DNA of 64,000 nt from Rothia nasimurium (lineage in GTDB: Bacteria > Actinomycetota > Actinomycetes > Actinomycetales > Micrococcaceae), in contig NZ_CAKMTJ010000005.1 in NCBI RefSeq assembly GCF_928392795.1, forward strand, positions 62,001 through 126,000, given 5' to 3'. Within the stretch, counting starts at the first letter, position 1. Each line of letters begins with the position of its first letter. Below the pieces are notes generated by a model. That model searched no databases and was not told where the DNA came from. It was given only the letters and a program-made list of their open reading frames with translations. Shown in pieces: positions 16,447 through 23,928 of this stretch. The position numbers and the translations under genes are program-made.

Positions 16447-16499
16447 TTTTCCACAGGTTCGGTACACGCCTTGACAAGGGTGAACTTCAGTTTTCCACA
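16447..16499 (+). promoter_or_regulatory. Two DnaA-box-like TTTTCCACA motifs upstream of cassette-B gene
   Basis: TTTTCCACA occurs at 16447-16455 and 16491-16499, each followed by GGTTCG. Both fit the relaxed DnaA consensus TTWTNCACA. The second lies 51 bp before the ATG at 16551 and is the counterpart of TTATCCACA at 3920. Confidence 0.5.
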
Positions 16500-16550
16500 G
16501 GTTCGAAAATAGTGCTTGAGTGCCCACCGCCGCTCTGCGACAGTAGTCCC

Positions 16551-17474
16551 ATGCACGACAGAATTGAACGGGTTGCCTCAAAAGTCAAAACATCTCAACA
16601 GCTCAACTTTGAAGGGCTGAGTAAAAACCTCATCGGCGCTATGCACCGGCGGGGTGAACTTATTAGGCTGACGCGGGGCGTCTACGTTTTAGCTGCAGAA
16701 GGTCGGCAGTTCACGCCCGAAGAGCGGTGTATCGCTGTGACAATAGCGCTCGCGATGTCTCATCGGCAGGCGGTACTCAGTCACGCATCTGCTGCGCTGA
16801 TGTGGGGTGCTCCGCTCTTCGGGCTGCCCGCCAAGGTTGAGCTGTCTCTTCCCCGCTCTAACCACCGGCACCATAGCCAGGCTAGGTACCACAGCTCCCG
16901 TTCGGACGTGTGCGAGCTGGCTCGTACGGTAGCTGGTTTTTCAGTCACAGACCCACTGACCACGATTCTCGACTGTGCTCGAACCTTACCTGTAGTTCAG
17001 GCCCTGGCAGTTACAGACTATTTTCTGCACCGCGCCCATGTAGGTTATCGCGATGTCCATGCCCGGCTCATGGGCGCTAGCGGTTACGGGACGAGCAGCT
17101 TTTCCCTGATTGCTGAGTCGATGAGCGCTTTGACCGAGTCCCCTCTCGAATCGCTGGCAATGCTCAGAATCGTGCAGTCTAACCTCGAACGTCCTCGTCA
17201 GCAGCTGGAGATTAGAGCGCATGATGGCAGGCTTCATCGTTCAGATTTTGCCTGGGAAGCGCTGAAACTCCTGTTAGAGGTCGACGGTCTGCATAAGTAC
17301 TACGGTGCCTACCGCCCGACAGAGGAGCAGCTACGCAGGGATGCTCTGCGCCAACGTTCGCTTGAACTTATGGGGTGGACGGTCGTTCGAGCCACCTGGG
17401 ACGACCTCATGCACAGGCCGCAGGTCGTGATCCAGCGTCTCATGCGGGGCGGAGTGCGGAAGTTGGGACGGTGA
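16551..17474 (+). CDS. AbiEi-like N-terminus with DUF559/Vsr-type PD-(D/E)XK endonuclease domain (cassette B)
   Basis: The 307-aa protein is homologous along its length to the product of 3981-4877. Shared blocks are VLSHASAALMWGAP (about 76-89), SVTDPLTTILDC (131-142), VTDYFLH, TESPLE (195-200) and the nuclease core: SDFAWE (D232), LLLEVDG (E243, D245), K249, then ALRQRSLELMGWTVVRATW. The catalytic pattern is complete. The ATG at 16551 aligns with the paralogue's start; the open frame extends further upstream but through the DnaA-box repeats. No partner toxin gene is adjacent; purD follows after 270 bp with its own promoter region. The function is unknown. Base composition is closer to the chromosome than in the cassette-A copy, suggesting a longer residence. 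Confidence 0.75.
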   Translation: MHDRIERVASKVKTSQQLNFEGLSKNLIGAMHRRGELIRLTRGVYVLAAEGRQFTPEERCIAVTIALAMSHRQAVLSHASAALMWGAPLFGLPAKVELSLPRSNHRHHSQARYHSSRSDVCELARTVAGFSVTDPLTTILDCARTLPVVQALAVTDYFLHRAHVGYRDVHARLMGASGYGTSSFSLIAESMSALTESPLESLAMLRIVQSNLERPRQQLEIRAHDGRLHRSDFAWEALKLLLEVDGLHKYYGAYRPTEEQLRRDALRQRSLELMGWTVVRATWDDLMHRPQVVIQRLMRGGVRKLGR

Positions 17475-17488
17475 TTATCGAGACCCCT

Positions 17489-17544
17489 CCGCATTTATTC
17501 TGAAAACACCGCAACTAGTTGCGGGTAAATCAGAATAAGTGCGG
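17489..17544 (+). repeat. Palindromic direct repeat B3 (right side of cassette B)
   Basis: This is the second flanking copy, 1154 bp from B2 and in the same orientation, with a single base difference in the right outer arm (AGTGCGG instead of AATGCGG). The inner palindrome is at 17509-17524. Confidence 0.92.
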
Positions 17545-17608
17545 AAAGGTGATGGGTGACGTGAGTTGAGTGGGGTGGCGGGCGGGCACAGCGTAGAAGG
17601 TTAGATGG

Positions 17609-17665
17609 GCGGACGCCGATACGCGCCTACCAGCCCCGAGCGGGCGTGCCGGGGCGGGCGTCCGC
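17609..17665. repeat. Inverted pair of GCGGACGCC/GGCGTCCGC upstream of purD
   Basis: GCGGACGCC (17609-17617) and its exact complement (17657-17665) face each other across a 39-bp GC-rich spacer between cassette B and purD. The word is the genome-wide over-represented octamer discussed in the findings. A hairpin is possible, but there is no T-run. Nothing else is recognised in the 17545-17742 spacer apart from the expected purD promoter near its end. Confidence 0.5.
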
Positions 17666-17742
17666 AAAAATCAATCGGCAAAAACCGCTCAAACTGCGGT
17701 AAAAACTTCATCAAATCGTGACCTTGCCGGTAGCCTAAAAGA

Positions 17743-19023
17743 ATGAAGGTTTTGGTACTGGGCCCCGGCGGTCGTGAACACGCAATTATCCGAGCACTCC
17801 TGAAAGATCCAGCCGTTACCGAGGTGCATTCAGCCCCCGGCAACGCGGGTATTGCTCAAGACGTGCCCGTCCACGCTATTGACGCGAATAACCCCGAAGC
17901 GGCCCTGGCACTAGCTACCGAACTGGCTGCTGACCTGGTCGTCATCGGGCCCGAAGCGCCCCTCGTTGCCGGTGTTTCAGATACCCTGCGCGATGCAGGT
18001 TTCCCTGTCTTTGGCCCCTCTAAGCCTGCGGCCCTACTCGAAGGCTCCAAGGCTTTTGCCAAGGAGGTCATGGCCAGCGCCAATGTACCCACCGCCATGG
18101 CCAAGGTTGCCACTAACCGTGAAGAAGCAGAAGCCGCCCTTGCTACCTTTGGCGCCCCCTACGTGGTTAAGGACGACGGCCTGGCCGCCGGTAAGGGTGT
18201 TGTGGTCACCGAAGACTTCGACGCTGCCCTGGCCCACGCCGAAGCCTGCTTCGCCGCCGGTGGCACCGTGGTCATCGAAGAATACCTCGATGGCCCCGAG
18301 GTCTCCCTCTTCGTTATCTCAGACGGTAGCACCTGCCTGCCCCTCTCGCCCGCCCAGGACTTCAAGCGTATCTTCGATAATGATGAAGGCCCCAACACCG
18401 GTGGCATGGGCGCCTACACCCCCCTGCCCTGGCTGCCCGAAGGCTTCGTCGAAGAGGTCATTGAGCGCGTAGCTCAGCCCACCGTTGACGAAATGGCGCG
18501 CCGCGGTACCCCCTTTGTGGGCGTGCTCTACTGTGGTCTGGCAGCTACCTCCCGCGGCATCCGCGTGATCGAATTCAACGCCCGCTTTGGTGACCCCGAA
18601 ACCCAGGCCGTTCTGGCCCGCCTGCGCACCCCGCTCGGCGGCGTCCTTCTGGCAGCGGCCAAGGGCGAACTGCCCGCCGACCTTGCTCTTGACTGGGACC
18701 CCCGCACCGCCGTCGACGTGGTCATGGCTGCAGAGAATTACCCCGACACTCCCCGCAAGGGCGATGCCATCACCGGCCTGGACGCCGCCAACCAGCGCGA
18801 GAACGTGCACGTTGACCACGCAGGTACCGCCCTCGACGGTGAAGAGATTGTCACCGCCGGTGGCCGTGTGCTGGCTGTCGTCGCCCTGGGCGAGAACCTC
18901 ACTGAAGCCCGCGAGGCTGCCTACGCCGGCGTGCGCGACATTGCCTGGAAGGGTGCCCAGTACCGTTCAGACATTGCGCTCGCTGCCGCCGAGAATCGCA
19001 TTCAGATTCCCACCCAGAACTAA
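17743..19023 (+). CDS. purD: Phosphoribosylamine-glycine ligase (GAR synthetase)
   Basis: PurD joins glycine to phosphoribosylamine with ATP, the second step of purine synthesis. The 426-aa protein begins MKVLVLGPGGREHAI and has SAPGNAGI, VIGPEAPLVAGVSD, the ATP-grasp loop KDDGLAAGKGVVV, EEYLDGPEVSLF, GGMGAYTPLPW and EFNARFGDPETQ, in family order and at full length. No Shine-Dalgarno precedes the ATG; TAGCCTAAAAG lies directly before it, so the message may be leaderless. purC follows after a terminator-like hairpin. Confidence 0.97.
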   Translation: MKVLVLGPGGREHAIIRALLKDPAVTEVHSAPGNAGIAQDVPVHAIDANNPEAALALATELAADLVVIGPEAPLVAGVSDTLRDAGFPVFGPSKPAALLEGSKAFAKEVMASANVPTAMAKVATNREEAEAALATFGAPYVVKDDGLAAGKGVVVTEDFDAALAHAEACFAAGGTVVIEEYLDGPEVSLFVISDGSTCLPLSPAQDFKRIFDNDEGPNTGGMGAYTPLPWLPEGFVEEVIERVAQPTVDEMARRGTPFVGVLYCGLAATSRGIRVIEFNARFGDPETQAVLARLRTPLGGVLLAAAKGELPADLALDWDPRTAVDVVMAAENYPDTPRKGDAITGLDAANQRENVHVDHAGTALDGEEIVTAGGRVLAVVALGENLTEAREAAYAGVRDIAWKGAQYRSDIALAAAENRIQIPTQN

Positions 19024-19029
19024 CCTCCT

Positions 19030-19067
19030 GTGACTGCCCACCGCACCCGCGTGGGCAGTCACTTTTC
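19030..19067 (+). terminator. Hairpin terminator between purD and purC
   Basis: The arms GTGACTGCCCA (19030-19040) and TGGGCAGTCAC (19052-19062) are fully complementary and TTTTCT follows. It should reduce or stop readthrough into purC. Confidence 0.85.
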
Positions 19068-19108
19068 TATCACCTCACAGCCCACCTGCACACCCCCAGG
19101 AGAAAATC

Positions 19109-20035
19109 ATGAGCCATACCCCCGTAGACATTCCCGGCTGGAAGCACGTGTATTCCGGCAAGGTCCGTGATCTCTACATCCCCGACGAGGACACCCAGGA
19201 CGTCACCGGCCTGAACGTGAAGGACGACGCCGAACTGCGTGCCGGCTCCGTGATGGTGGTTGCCACCGACCGTATCAGCGCCTTCGACCAGGTGCTTCCC
19301 ACCGAGATTCCCGATAAGGGCAAGATTCTGACCCAGATGTCCCTCTGGTGGTTTGAACAGCTCAAGGGTGTGCCCAACCATGTGCTGTCTACCGACGTGC
19401 CCGAGGTGGTGGCTGGCCGCGCCATGATCTGTAAGTCTCTGAACATGTTCCCGGTTGAGTGCATCGTGCGCGGCTACCTGACCGGCTCCGGCCTGGCTTC
19501 TTACCGCAAGACCGGTAAGGTCAATGAGTTTGAGCTACCCGCCGGTCTGGTAGATGGCTCCCGCCTGGAGCCTGCCCTCTTCACACCCACCGGCAAGGCA
19601 GAGGTGGGGGAGCACGACGAGCCCATCACCCGTGAAGAGCTCGACGCTGAGGTGGGGGAGGCTATCGCCGACCGTCTGCAGGAACTGACTCTCTATGTCT
19701 ACGAGACCGCTGAGAAGATTGCGCGTGAGCGCGGCATCATTCTGGCCGACACCAAGATTGAGTTCGGCACCGACTCCTACCGCGGTGAAATTACCCTGGG
19801 CGACGAGGTTCTGACCCCCGATTCATCGCGTTTCTGGGATGCCAACGACTACGAGCCCGGCCGTGCCCAGGCTTCTTTCGATAAGCAGTACGTGCGTGAC
19901 TGGCTCAAGAGCGAGGAGTCGGGCTGGGACGGCACCGGCCCTGTGCCTGAGCTCCCTGCCGAGGTCGTAGAGAAGACCCGTGCCCGCTACGTTGAGGCCT
20001 ACGAGCGTCTAACCGGTCAGAAGTTCGAGGCCTAG
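19109..20035 (+). CDS. purC: Phosphoribosylaminoimidazole-succinocarboxamide synthase (SAICAR synthetase)
   Basis: PurC condenses CAIR with aspartate using ATP. The 308-aa protein has VYSGKVRDLY at the N-terminus, MVVATDRISAFDQVLPTEIP, PVECIVRGYLTGSG, the substrate loop EVGEHDEPIT and LADTKIEFG, then DEVLTPDSSRFW. The length is that of the longer actinobacterial form, which has insertions relative to the ~240-aa E. coli enzyme. AGGAGA lies 8 bp before the ATG. The last four bases overlap the stop of the convergent GntR gene. Confidence 0.97.
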   Translation: MSHTPVDIPGWKHVYSGKVRDLYIPDEDTQDVTGLNVKDDAELRAGSVMVVATDRISAFDQVLPTEIPDKGKILTQMSLWWFEQLKGVPNHVLSTDVPEVVAGRAMICKSLNMFPVECIVRGYLTGSGLASYRKTGKVNEFELPAGLVDGSRLEPALFTPTGKAEVGEHDEPITREELDAEVGEAIADRLQELTLYVYETAEKIARERGIILADTKIEFGTDSYRGEITLGDEVLTPDSSRFWDANDYEPGRAQASFDKQYVRDWLKSEESGWDGTGPVPELPAEVVEKTRARYVEAYERLTGQKFEA

Positions 20036-20790
20036 ACTTGCCCATCGCGCACCTTCTGGTGGTACTCATAATGGGCAGCACCAATTTCTGAGAGGGCGTA
20101 GAACCATCGAATGTGCTCAGCGACTGTTCGCTGGGCACGTTCTGCATCTCCGGCAATAACTGCCGCGTAGATGGCCCGGTGCTGGTCCTGGAGTTCCCGT
20201 TTGGTTGCTTCCCAGTTGTCGAGGTAGGGCACGGCTTCCTGTACGTAGCCTACGGTGGCTAGGTGCAGGGAGTCGATGACGGTGTCCATCACGATGTTCC
20301 CGCCGAGGGACGATATTTCGTAGTGGAAGCGGGTGTCGCAGAAGTGGAAGCGGTCGTCGCTAATATCTGCGTGGTCCATTTCGTCGAGGTACTGCCGGGC
20401 GGTTGCTAGGGACGCGGCGTGTTCGGGTTTCTGGGCTACATCGGCTGCCCGGGCGGCGGCTTCACCTTCGAGCAGGACGCGGGTGCTTACGATATCTGCT
20501 ACCGGCAGGGTGCGGGTGGCGATGTGCATGCGCAGGGCCCAGCCGAGGGCGTCTGAGGGTTCCGAGACTACGACAGCGCCGGCCTTGGGGCCTGAGCCCA
20601 CCCCCGACCGAATGAGGCCCACCGCGGAGAGAATGCGCAGGGCTTCGCGCACCGAGGCCCGTGAGATGCCGTATTCCTCTGCCAGGGAGCGCTCACCGGG
20701 CAGGCGGTCGCCGATGCGCAGCTGGCCGTGGCGCAACCGGTGTTCGATGGACTCGAGCAGGGCGGTGTAGGTGGGCTCTTTTTCTTTCAC
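20032..20790 (-). CDS. lldR: FadR/GntR-family regulator, probable lactate-utilisation repressor
   Basis: Residues ~5-70 form the winged helix of GntR proteins: YTALLESIEHRLRHGQL, GDRLPGERSLAEEYGISR and ASVREALRILSAVGLI. The C-terminal FCD domain contains DDRFHFCDTRFHYEIS, a typical metal-ligand region, and a final EHIRWFYAL. It follows the lactate permease on the same strand, and two sites fitting the TNGTNNNACNA consensus of FadR/LldR proteins lie in the lldP-lldE spacer. The GTG at 20790 is chosen because an in-frame TTG at 20853 would lie beyond a terminator arm. The regulator identity is inferred from location plus family. Confidence 0.75.
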   Translation of the reverse strand: MKEKEPTYTALLESIEHRLRHGQLRIGDRLPGERSLAEEYGISRASVREALRILSAVGLIRSGVGSGPKAGAVVVSEPSDALGWALRMHIATRTLPVADIVSTRVLLEGEAAARAADVAQKPEHAASLATARQYLDEMDHADISDDRFHFCDTRFHYEISSLGGNIVMDTVIDSLHLATVGYVQEAVPYLDNWEATKRELQDQHRAIYAAVIAGDAERAQRTVAEHIRWFYALSEIGAAHYEYHQKVRDGQV

Positions 20791-20834
20791 GCGCTGTCTT
20801 TCAGATGGGGTAGGTACATAGACAAGGTATAGGT

Positions 20835-20883
20835 AAGGGCGGTGCAGTTCCAACGTATGTTACGTGGGACTGCACCGCCCTTT
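20835..20883. terminator. Bidirectional hairpin between lactate permease and GntR gene
   Basis: 17-bp arms (20835-20851 and 20866-20882, one G-U) give AAGGGCGGTGCAGT pairing with its complement, closed by a 14-nt loop. On the minus strand it ends the permease message and separates it from the regulator. Confidence 0.8.
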
Positions 20884-20914
20884 GTGTGCCTAGCTCATAG
20901 GTGTGAACCTGTGA

Positions 20915-22609
20915 TTAGTGGCCGGTGAGGTAGGGCTCAACCAGCAGGCCGGAGAGGACGGTGGCCTGGAGGAAGACCAAGGCACAGACGGCCAGCAGCA
21001 GGATGAAGGACCAGCCGAGAACTGCCTTGAAGATTTCGGACTCCTTGCCTTCCATGTTGACCGAGGTGGCCGCGATGGCGAGGGACTGGGGTGAAATCAT
21101 CTTGCCGACCACACCACCGGTGGTGTTAGCTGCCAGCATGAGTTCGGGGTGGGCACCGGTCATGCCGCCTTCCTGCAGGTGCTCAGCGGCGGTGACCTGG
21201 AGCTTGGAGAAGAGGGCGTTGGCTGAGGTGTCGGAGCCGGTGACGGCGGTGCCGACCCAGCCGAGGACGGGTGCCAGGAAGGCGTAGGCTACGCCGAGGG
21301 AGGCGACGTATTCACCGATGGCAACGGTCTGGCCGGAGTAGTTCATGACGAAGGCCAGGGCCAGAACCAGGGCGATGGTGACAGCTGACCAGCGCATCTT
21401 GTAGGCTACGGCACCGATTTCCTTGAAGGCGTCGACCATGGAGAGCTTGTACTTGCCGTTTTCGTTGAAGATGGCGTAGAGGATGGCGACCAGGATGCCG
21501 GAGATCAGCAGGTAGGTGCCGGGGTTGCCGAGCCATGCCCACTTGTAGACGGTGTCTACTGCGGTGCCGTCCGCCTTGAGCAGACGTTCAGAGAGCAGAG
21601 GCATATCGAACTCGGCGACGGTGGTCTTGAGCCAGTTGACGAGCGGGGTATAGAGGTTTGCGACACCGAAGATGATGACAACGACCAGGTAGGGCATAAG
21701 GGCCATCCAGATGCGGCGGCCGGGCAGGTGCTCAACTTCGAGGGGGGCGGTGATGCCGTAGCGTTCGCGGACGCCTTCAACACCGCGGGGCTTGACGAAG
21801 CGCATGAAGACAACGGCTGCTGCGATGGAGACGATGCAGGCTACGACGTCGGTGAGCTGGTAGACGAAGTGCGCAGAGGCCCACCACTGGGCGATAGAGA
21901 AGGAGGCACCGATGACGGCTGCGTGCATCCAGGCGTCCTTGAGGCCCTTGACGCCGTCGAGGATCCAGAGCAGGATGAAGGGCACGAAGAAGGCGATGAA
22001 GGGGGCCTGGTGACCAACGAGGGCTGCGATGACGGTGGCGTCCTTGCCGCCCACTTCACCGGCGGTGGTGATGGGGATAGCGACAGCGCCGAAGGCAACG
22101 GGTGCGGTGTTGGCGATGAGGACGGTGGTGGCAGCCTTGAGGGGCTTGACGCCGAGGGCCAGGATCATGGTTGCGGTAATAGCAACGGGGGCACCGAAAC
22201 CTGCCAGGGCTTCGAGCAGACCGCCGAAGCAGAAGGCGATGAGGATGGCCTGGATGCGCAGGTCACCGCCGCCGATGAGGTCGAAGGTGCGGCGCAGGTC
22301 TTCGAAGCGGCCTGAGAGGACGGTGACTTCGTAGAACCAGATGGCCATGAGGATGACCCAGACGATGGGGAAGAGGCCGTAGATGCCGCCGCGGAAGGCT
22401 GACATGCCGGCGAGGTCCCAGGGCATGCCGAAGCCGAAGATGGCGACGAGGATTGCAACGATCAGCGATACGAGACCGGCGACGTGTGCGCGGGCTTTGA
22501 AGCCGAGCAGCATGATAAAGAATGCCAACAGCGGCAGGGTGGAGACCAGGGCGCTGAGCGCGAGGCTTCCTCCTACGGCGTCGGTTACAGCGGTATAGGT
22601 ATTTTCCAC
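20915..22609 (-). CDS. lldP: L-lactate permease
   Basis: This 564-aa polytopic membrane protein belongs to the lactate permease (LctP) family, which imports lactate (and often glycolate) with protons. Recognisable parts are GIYGLFPIVWVILMAIWFYE, LIAFCFGGLLEALAGFGAPV, the ANTAPVAFGAVAIPI stretch, GHQAPFIAFFVPF, and near the end LGWVGTAVTGSDTSANALF and NTTGGVVGKMISPQSLAIA. These are the conserved family signatures. The GTG start has TAAGGAG 7 bp upstream. It is divergent from lldEFG, and both probably answer to the same GntR repressor. Confidence 0.95.
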   Translation of the reverse strand: MENTYTAVTDAVGGSLALSALVSTLPLLAFFIMLLGFKARAHVAGLVSLIVAILVAIFGFGMPWDLAGMSAFRGGIYGLFPIVWVILMAIWFYEVTVLSGRFEDLRRTFDLIGGGDLRIQAILIAFCFGGLLEALAGFGAPVAITATMILALGVKPLKAATTVLIANTAPVAFGAVAIPITTAGEVGGKDATVIAALVGHQAPFIAFFVPFILLWILDGVKGLKDAWMHAAVIGASFSIAQWWASAHFVYQLTDVVACIVSIAAAVVFMRFVKPRGVEGVRERYGITAPLEVEHLPGRRIWMALMPYLVVVIIFGVANLYTPLVNWLKTTVAEFDMPLLSERLLKADGTAVDTVYKWAWLGNPGTYLLISGILVAILYAIFNENGKYKLSMVDAFKEIGAVAYKMRWSAVTIALVLALAFVMNYSGQTVAIGEYVASLGVAYAFLAPVLGWVGTAVTGSDTSANALFSKLQVTAAEHLQEGGMTGAHPELMLAANTTGGVVGKMISPQSLAIAATSVNMEGKESEIFKAVLGWSFILLLAVCALVFLQATVLSGLLVEPYLTGH

Positions 22610-23126
22610 CGTATTCTCCTTAGTGATGTGTGGTATGGCTGGGCGTCACATCTGTGGGGCGCTGAGCCAAAAAATATGAGGCCTAACCTCCTGTGGTCAG
22701 ACCATTGCTTTTCGAGGTCTACGTTACATGAGGCAGTTCACTTTCGCCAAGCTGTGGCCGCATCTATTTGCGGTATTTTTTTCGCCCCTGTGGTTTTGTG
22801 GGTTTTTCGGGGTTTTTGGGTGCGCTCTTGTGTTGGCATGCGCCTGCTTGTGTGGTTCTTGGGGTGTGCGGACGCCCGCGGTGGGGGAGCGGGGTTCTTT
22901 CAGCTTTCTTTGTGTGGTCAGACCGTTAGGTTATTTGCATAAGAAAATATGCCCTATTTAAAGTATCGAAATGCCGACCCCATCGTGTTAAATGAGGGAG
23001 TAGGAAAAGAATCTAACAGGCACCCCGCCCGCCCTTCCTCTCCCACCCGGCCACCGGCGTCCGCGCCCCTGAACCGGTGAGGAAAACGCGGGCTACCCAT
23101 GCCGCACAGAAGAAGAGAGAACCAAC
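22610..23126. promoter_or_regulatory. Divergent control region between lactate permease and lldEFG
   Basis: This 517-bp spacer contains no convincing gene. It carries two copies of TGTGGTCAGACC: TGGTCAGACCA at 22694-22704 and TGGTCAGACCG at 22915-22925. Both match the FadR/LldR consensus TNGTNNNACNA. On the minus strand TCTGAC plus a 17-nt spacer and CATATT gives a permease promoter whose -35 overlaps the first site. On the plus strand TTGTGT (22910-22915), 16 nt and TATTTG (22932-22937) gives an lldE promoter with the second site in its spacer. The remaining ~190 bp before lldE form a GC-rich leader with no recognised riboswitch. Confidence 0.6.
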
Positions 23127-23924
23127 ATGCGTGTCGCACTGTTTTCAACGTGCATCGTCGACGCAATGTACCCCAAGGTAGCTAAGGCTACCGTTGACAT
23201 CCTGGAGCGTCTCGGCCACGAGGTCGTCTTCCCGCAGGGCCAGACCTGCTGCTCCCAGATGCACGTCAACTCGGGCTACTTCGACGACGCCTACCCCATC
23301 GTCAAAACCCACGTACAGGCCTTTGAAGAATGGGACTTCGACGCAATCGTTGCGCCCTCAGGCTCCTGCGTCGCCTCCCTCGGTCACCAGCAGCCCATGA
23401 TTGCAGAGCGAGCAGGCGACGACGCCACTGCCCGCGCTGCCGCCTCACTGGCTGCCCGCTCCTTCGAGCTCTCCCAGTTCCTCATCGACGTCTGCGGCAT
23501 CACCAACGCAGCAGAACAGCTGGGCTCCTACTTCCCCGAGAAGGTCACCTACCACTCATCCTGCCACGGTATGCGCCTGCTGGGTCTGGGCACCCGCCAG
23601 GAAGACCTGATCCGCACCGTTGAGGGTCTGGAATACACCCAGATTGACGGCCTTGACCAGTGCTGCGGCTTCGGTGGAACCTTCTCCTTTAAGAACGCAG
23701 ACACCTCCGGCGCCATGGTTGCCGACAAGGTAGAGAACATTGAAGCAACCGGTGCATCGGTCTGCACCGGCGGCGACTCATCCTGCCTGATGAACATCGG
23801 CGGCGCTCTCTCCCGCAAGAACTCACCCGTACAGACCGTACACTTCGCCGAGATTCTTGCATCCACTAAGGAAAACCCGCTCAAGGTCACCGGCCCCGTA
23901 GCCGTTACCGCAGGAGGTAAGTAA
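23127..23924 (+). CDS. lldE: L-lactate oxidation protein LldE/LutA (Fe-S cysteine-rich subunit)
   Basis: The protein is 265 aa with two CCG-type cysteine-rich domains. The first has STCIVDAMYP and PQGQTCCSQM; the second has TYHSSCHGMR, DGLDQCCGFGG and TGGDSSCLMNIGG. These coordinate Fe-S clusters in the LldE/LutA/YkgE family. Together with LldF and LldG it forms the flavin-independent L-lactate dehydrogenase complex that oxidises lactate to pyruvate, at the membrane or in the cytoplasm. It is the first gene of the operon; lldF starts 4 bp after its stop. Confidence 0.95.
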   Translation: MRVALFSTCIVDAMYPKVAKATVDILERLGHEVVFPQGQTCCSQMHVNSGYFDDAYPIVKTHVQAFEEWDFDAIVAPSGSCVASLGHQQPMIAERAGDDATARAAASLAARSFELSQFLIDVCGITNAAEQLGSYFPEKVTYHSSCHGMRLLGLGTRQEDLIRTVEGLEYTQIDGLDQCCGFGGTFSFKNADTSGAMVADKVENIEATGASVCTGGDSSCLMNIGGALSRKNSPVQTVHFAEILASTKENPLKVTGPVAVTAGGK

Positions 23925-23928
23925 AGCC

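Larger units (their letters stand above)
16335..17544 (+). mobile_element. Candidate mobile cassette B: endonuclease-like gene between 56-bp palindromic direct repeats
   Basis: The unit consists of B2, 160 bp of upstream DNA with two TTTTCCACAGGTTCG boxes, a 307-aa gene (16551-17474) and B3, which starts 14 bp after the stop. The plan is the same as cassette A at 3655-5006: the homologous gene, similar total length (1.2-1.35 kb), a repeat close behind the stop codon, and a DnaA-box-like motif before the start. A solo B repeat at 12303-12364 could be an empty or vacated site. No recombinase is present. Confidence 0.45.

Noticed and set aside
22728..22961. 77-aa hydrophobic open frame in the lactate control region
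   Set aside because: It runs through the second operator and promoter, is rich in Phe and Cys through simple T/G tracts, and has no ribosome site.
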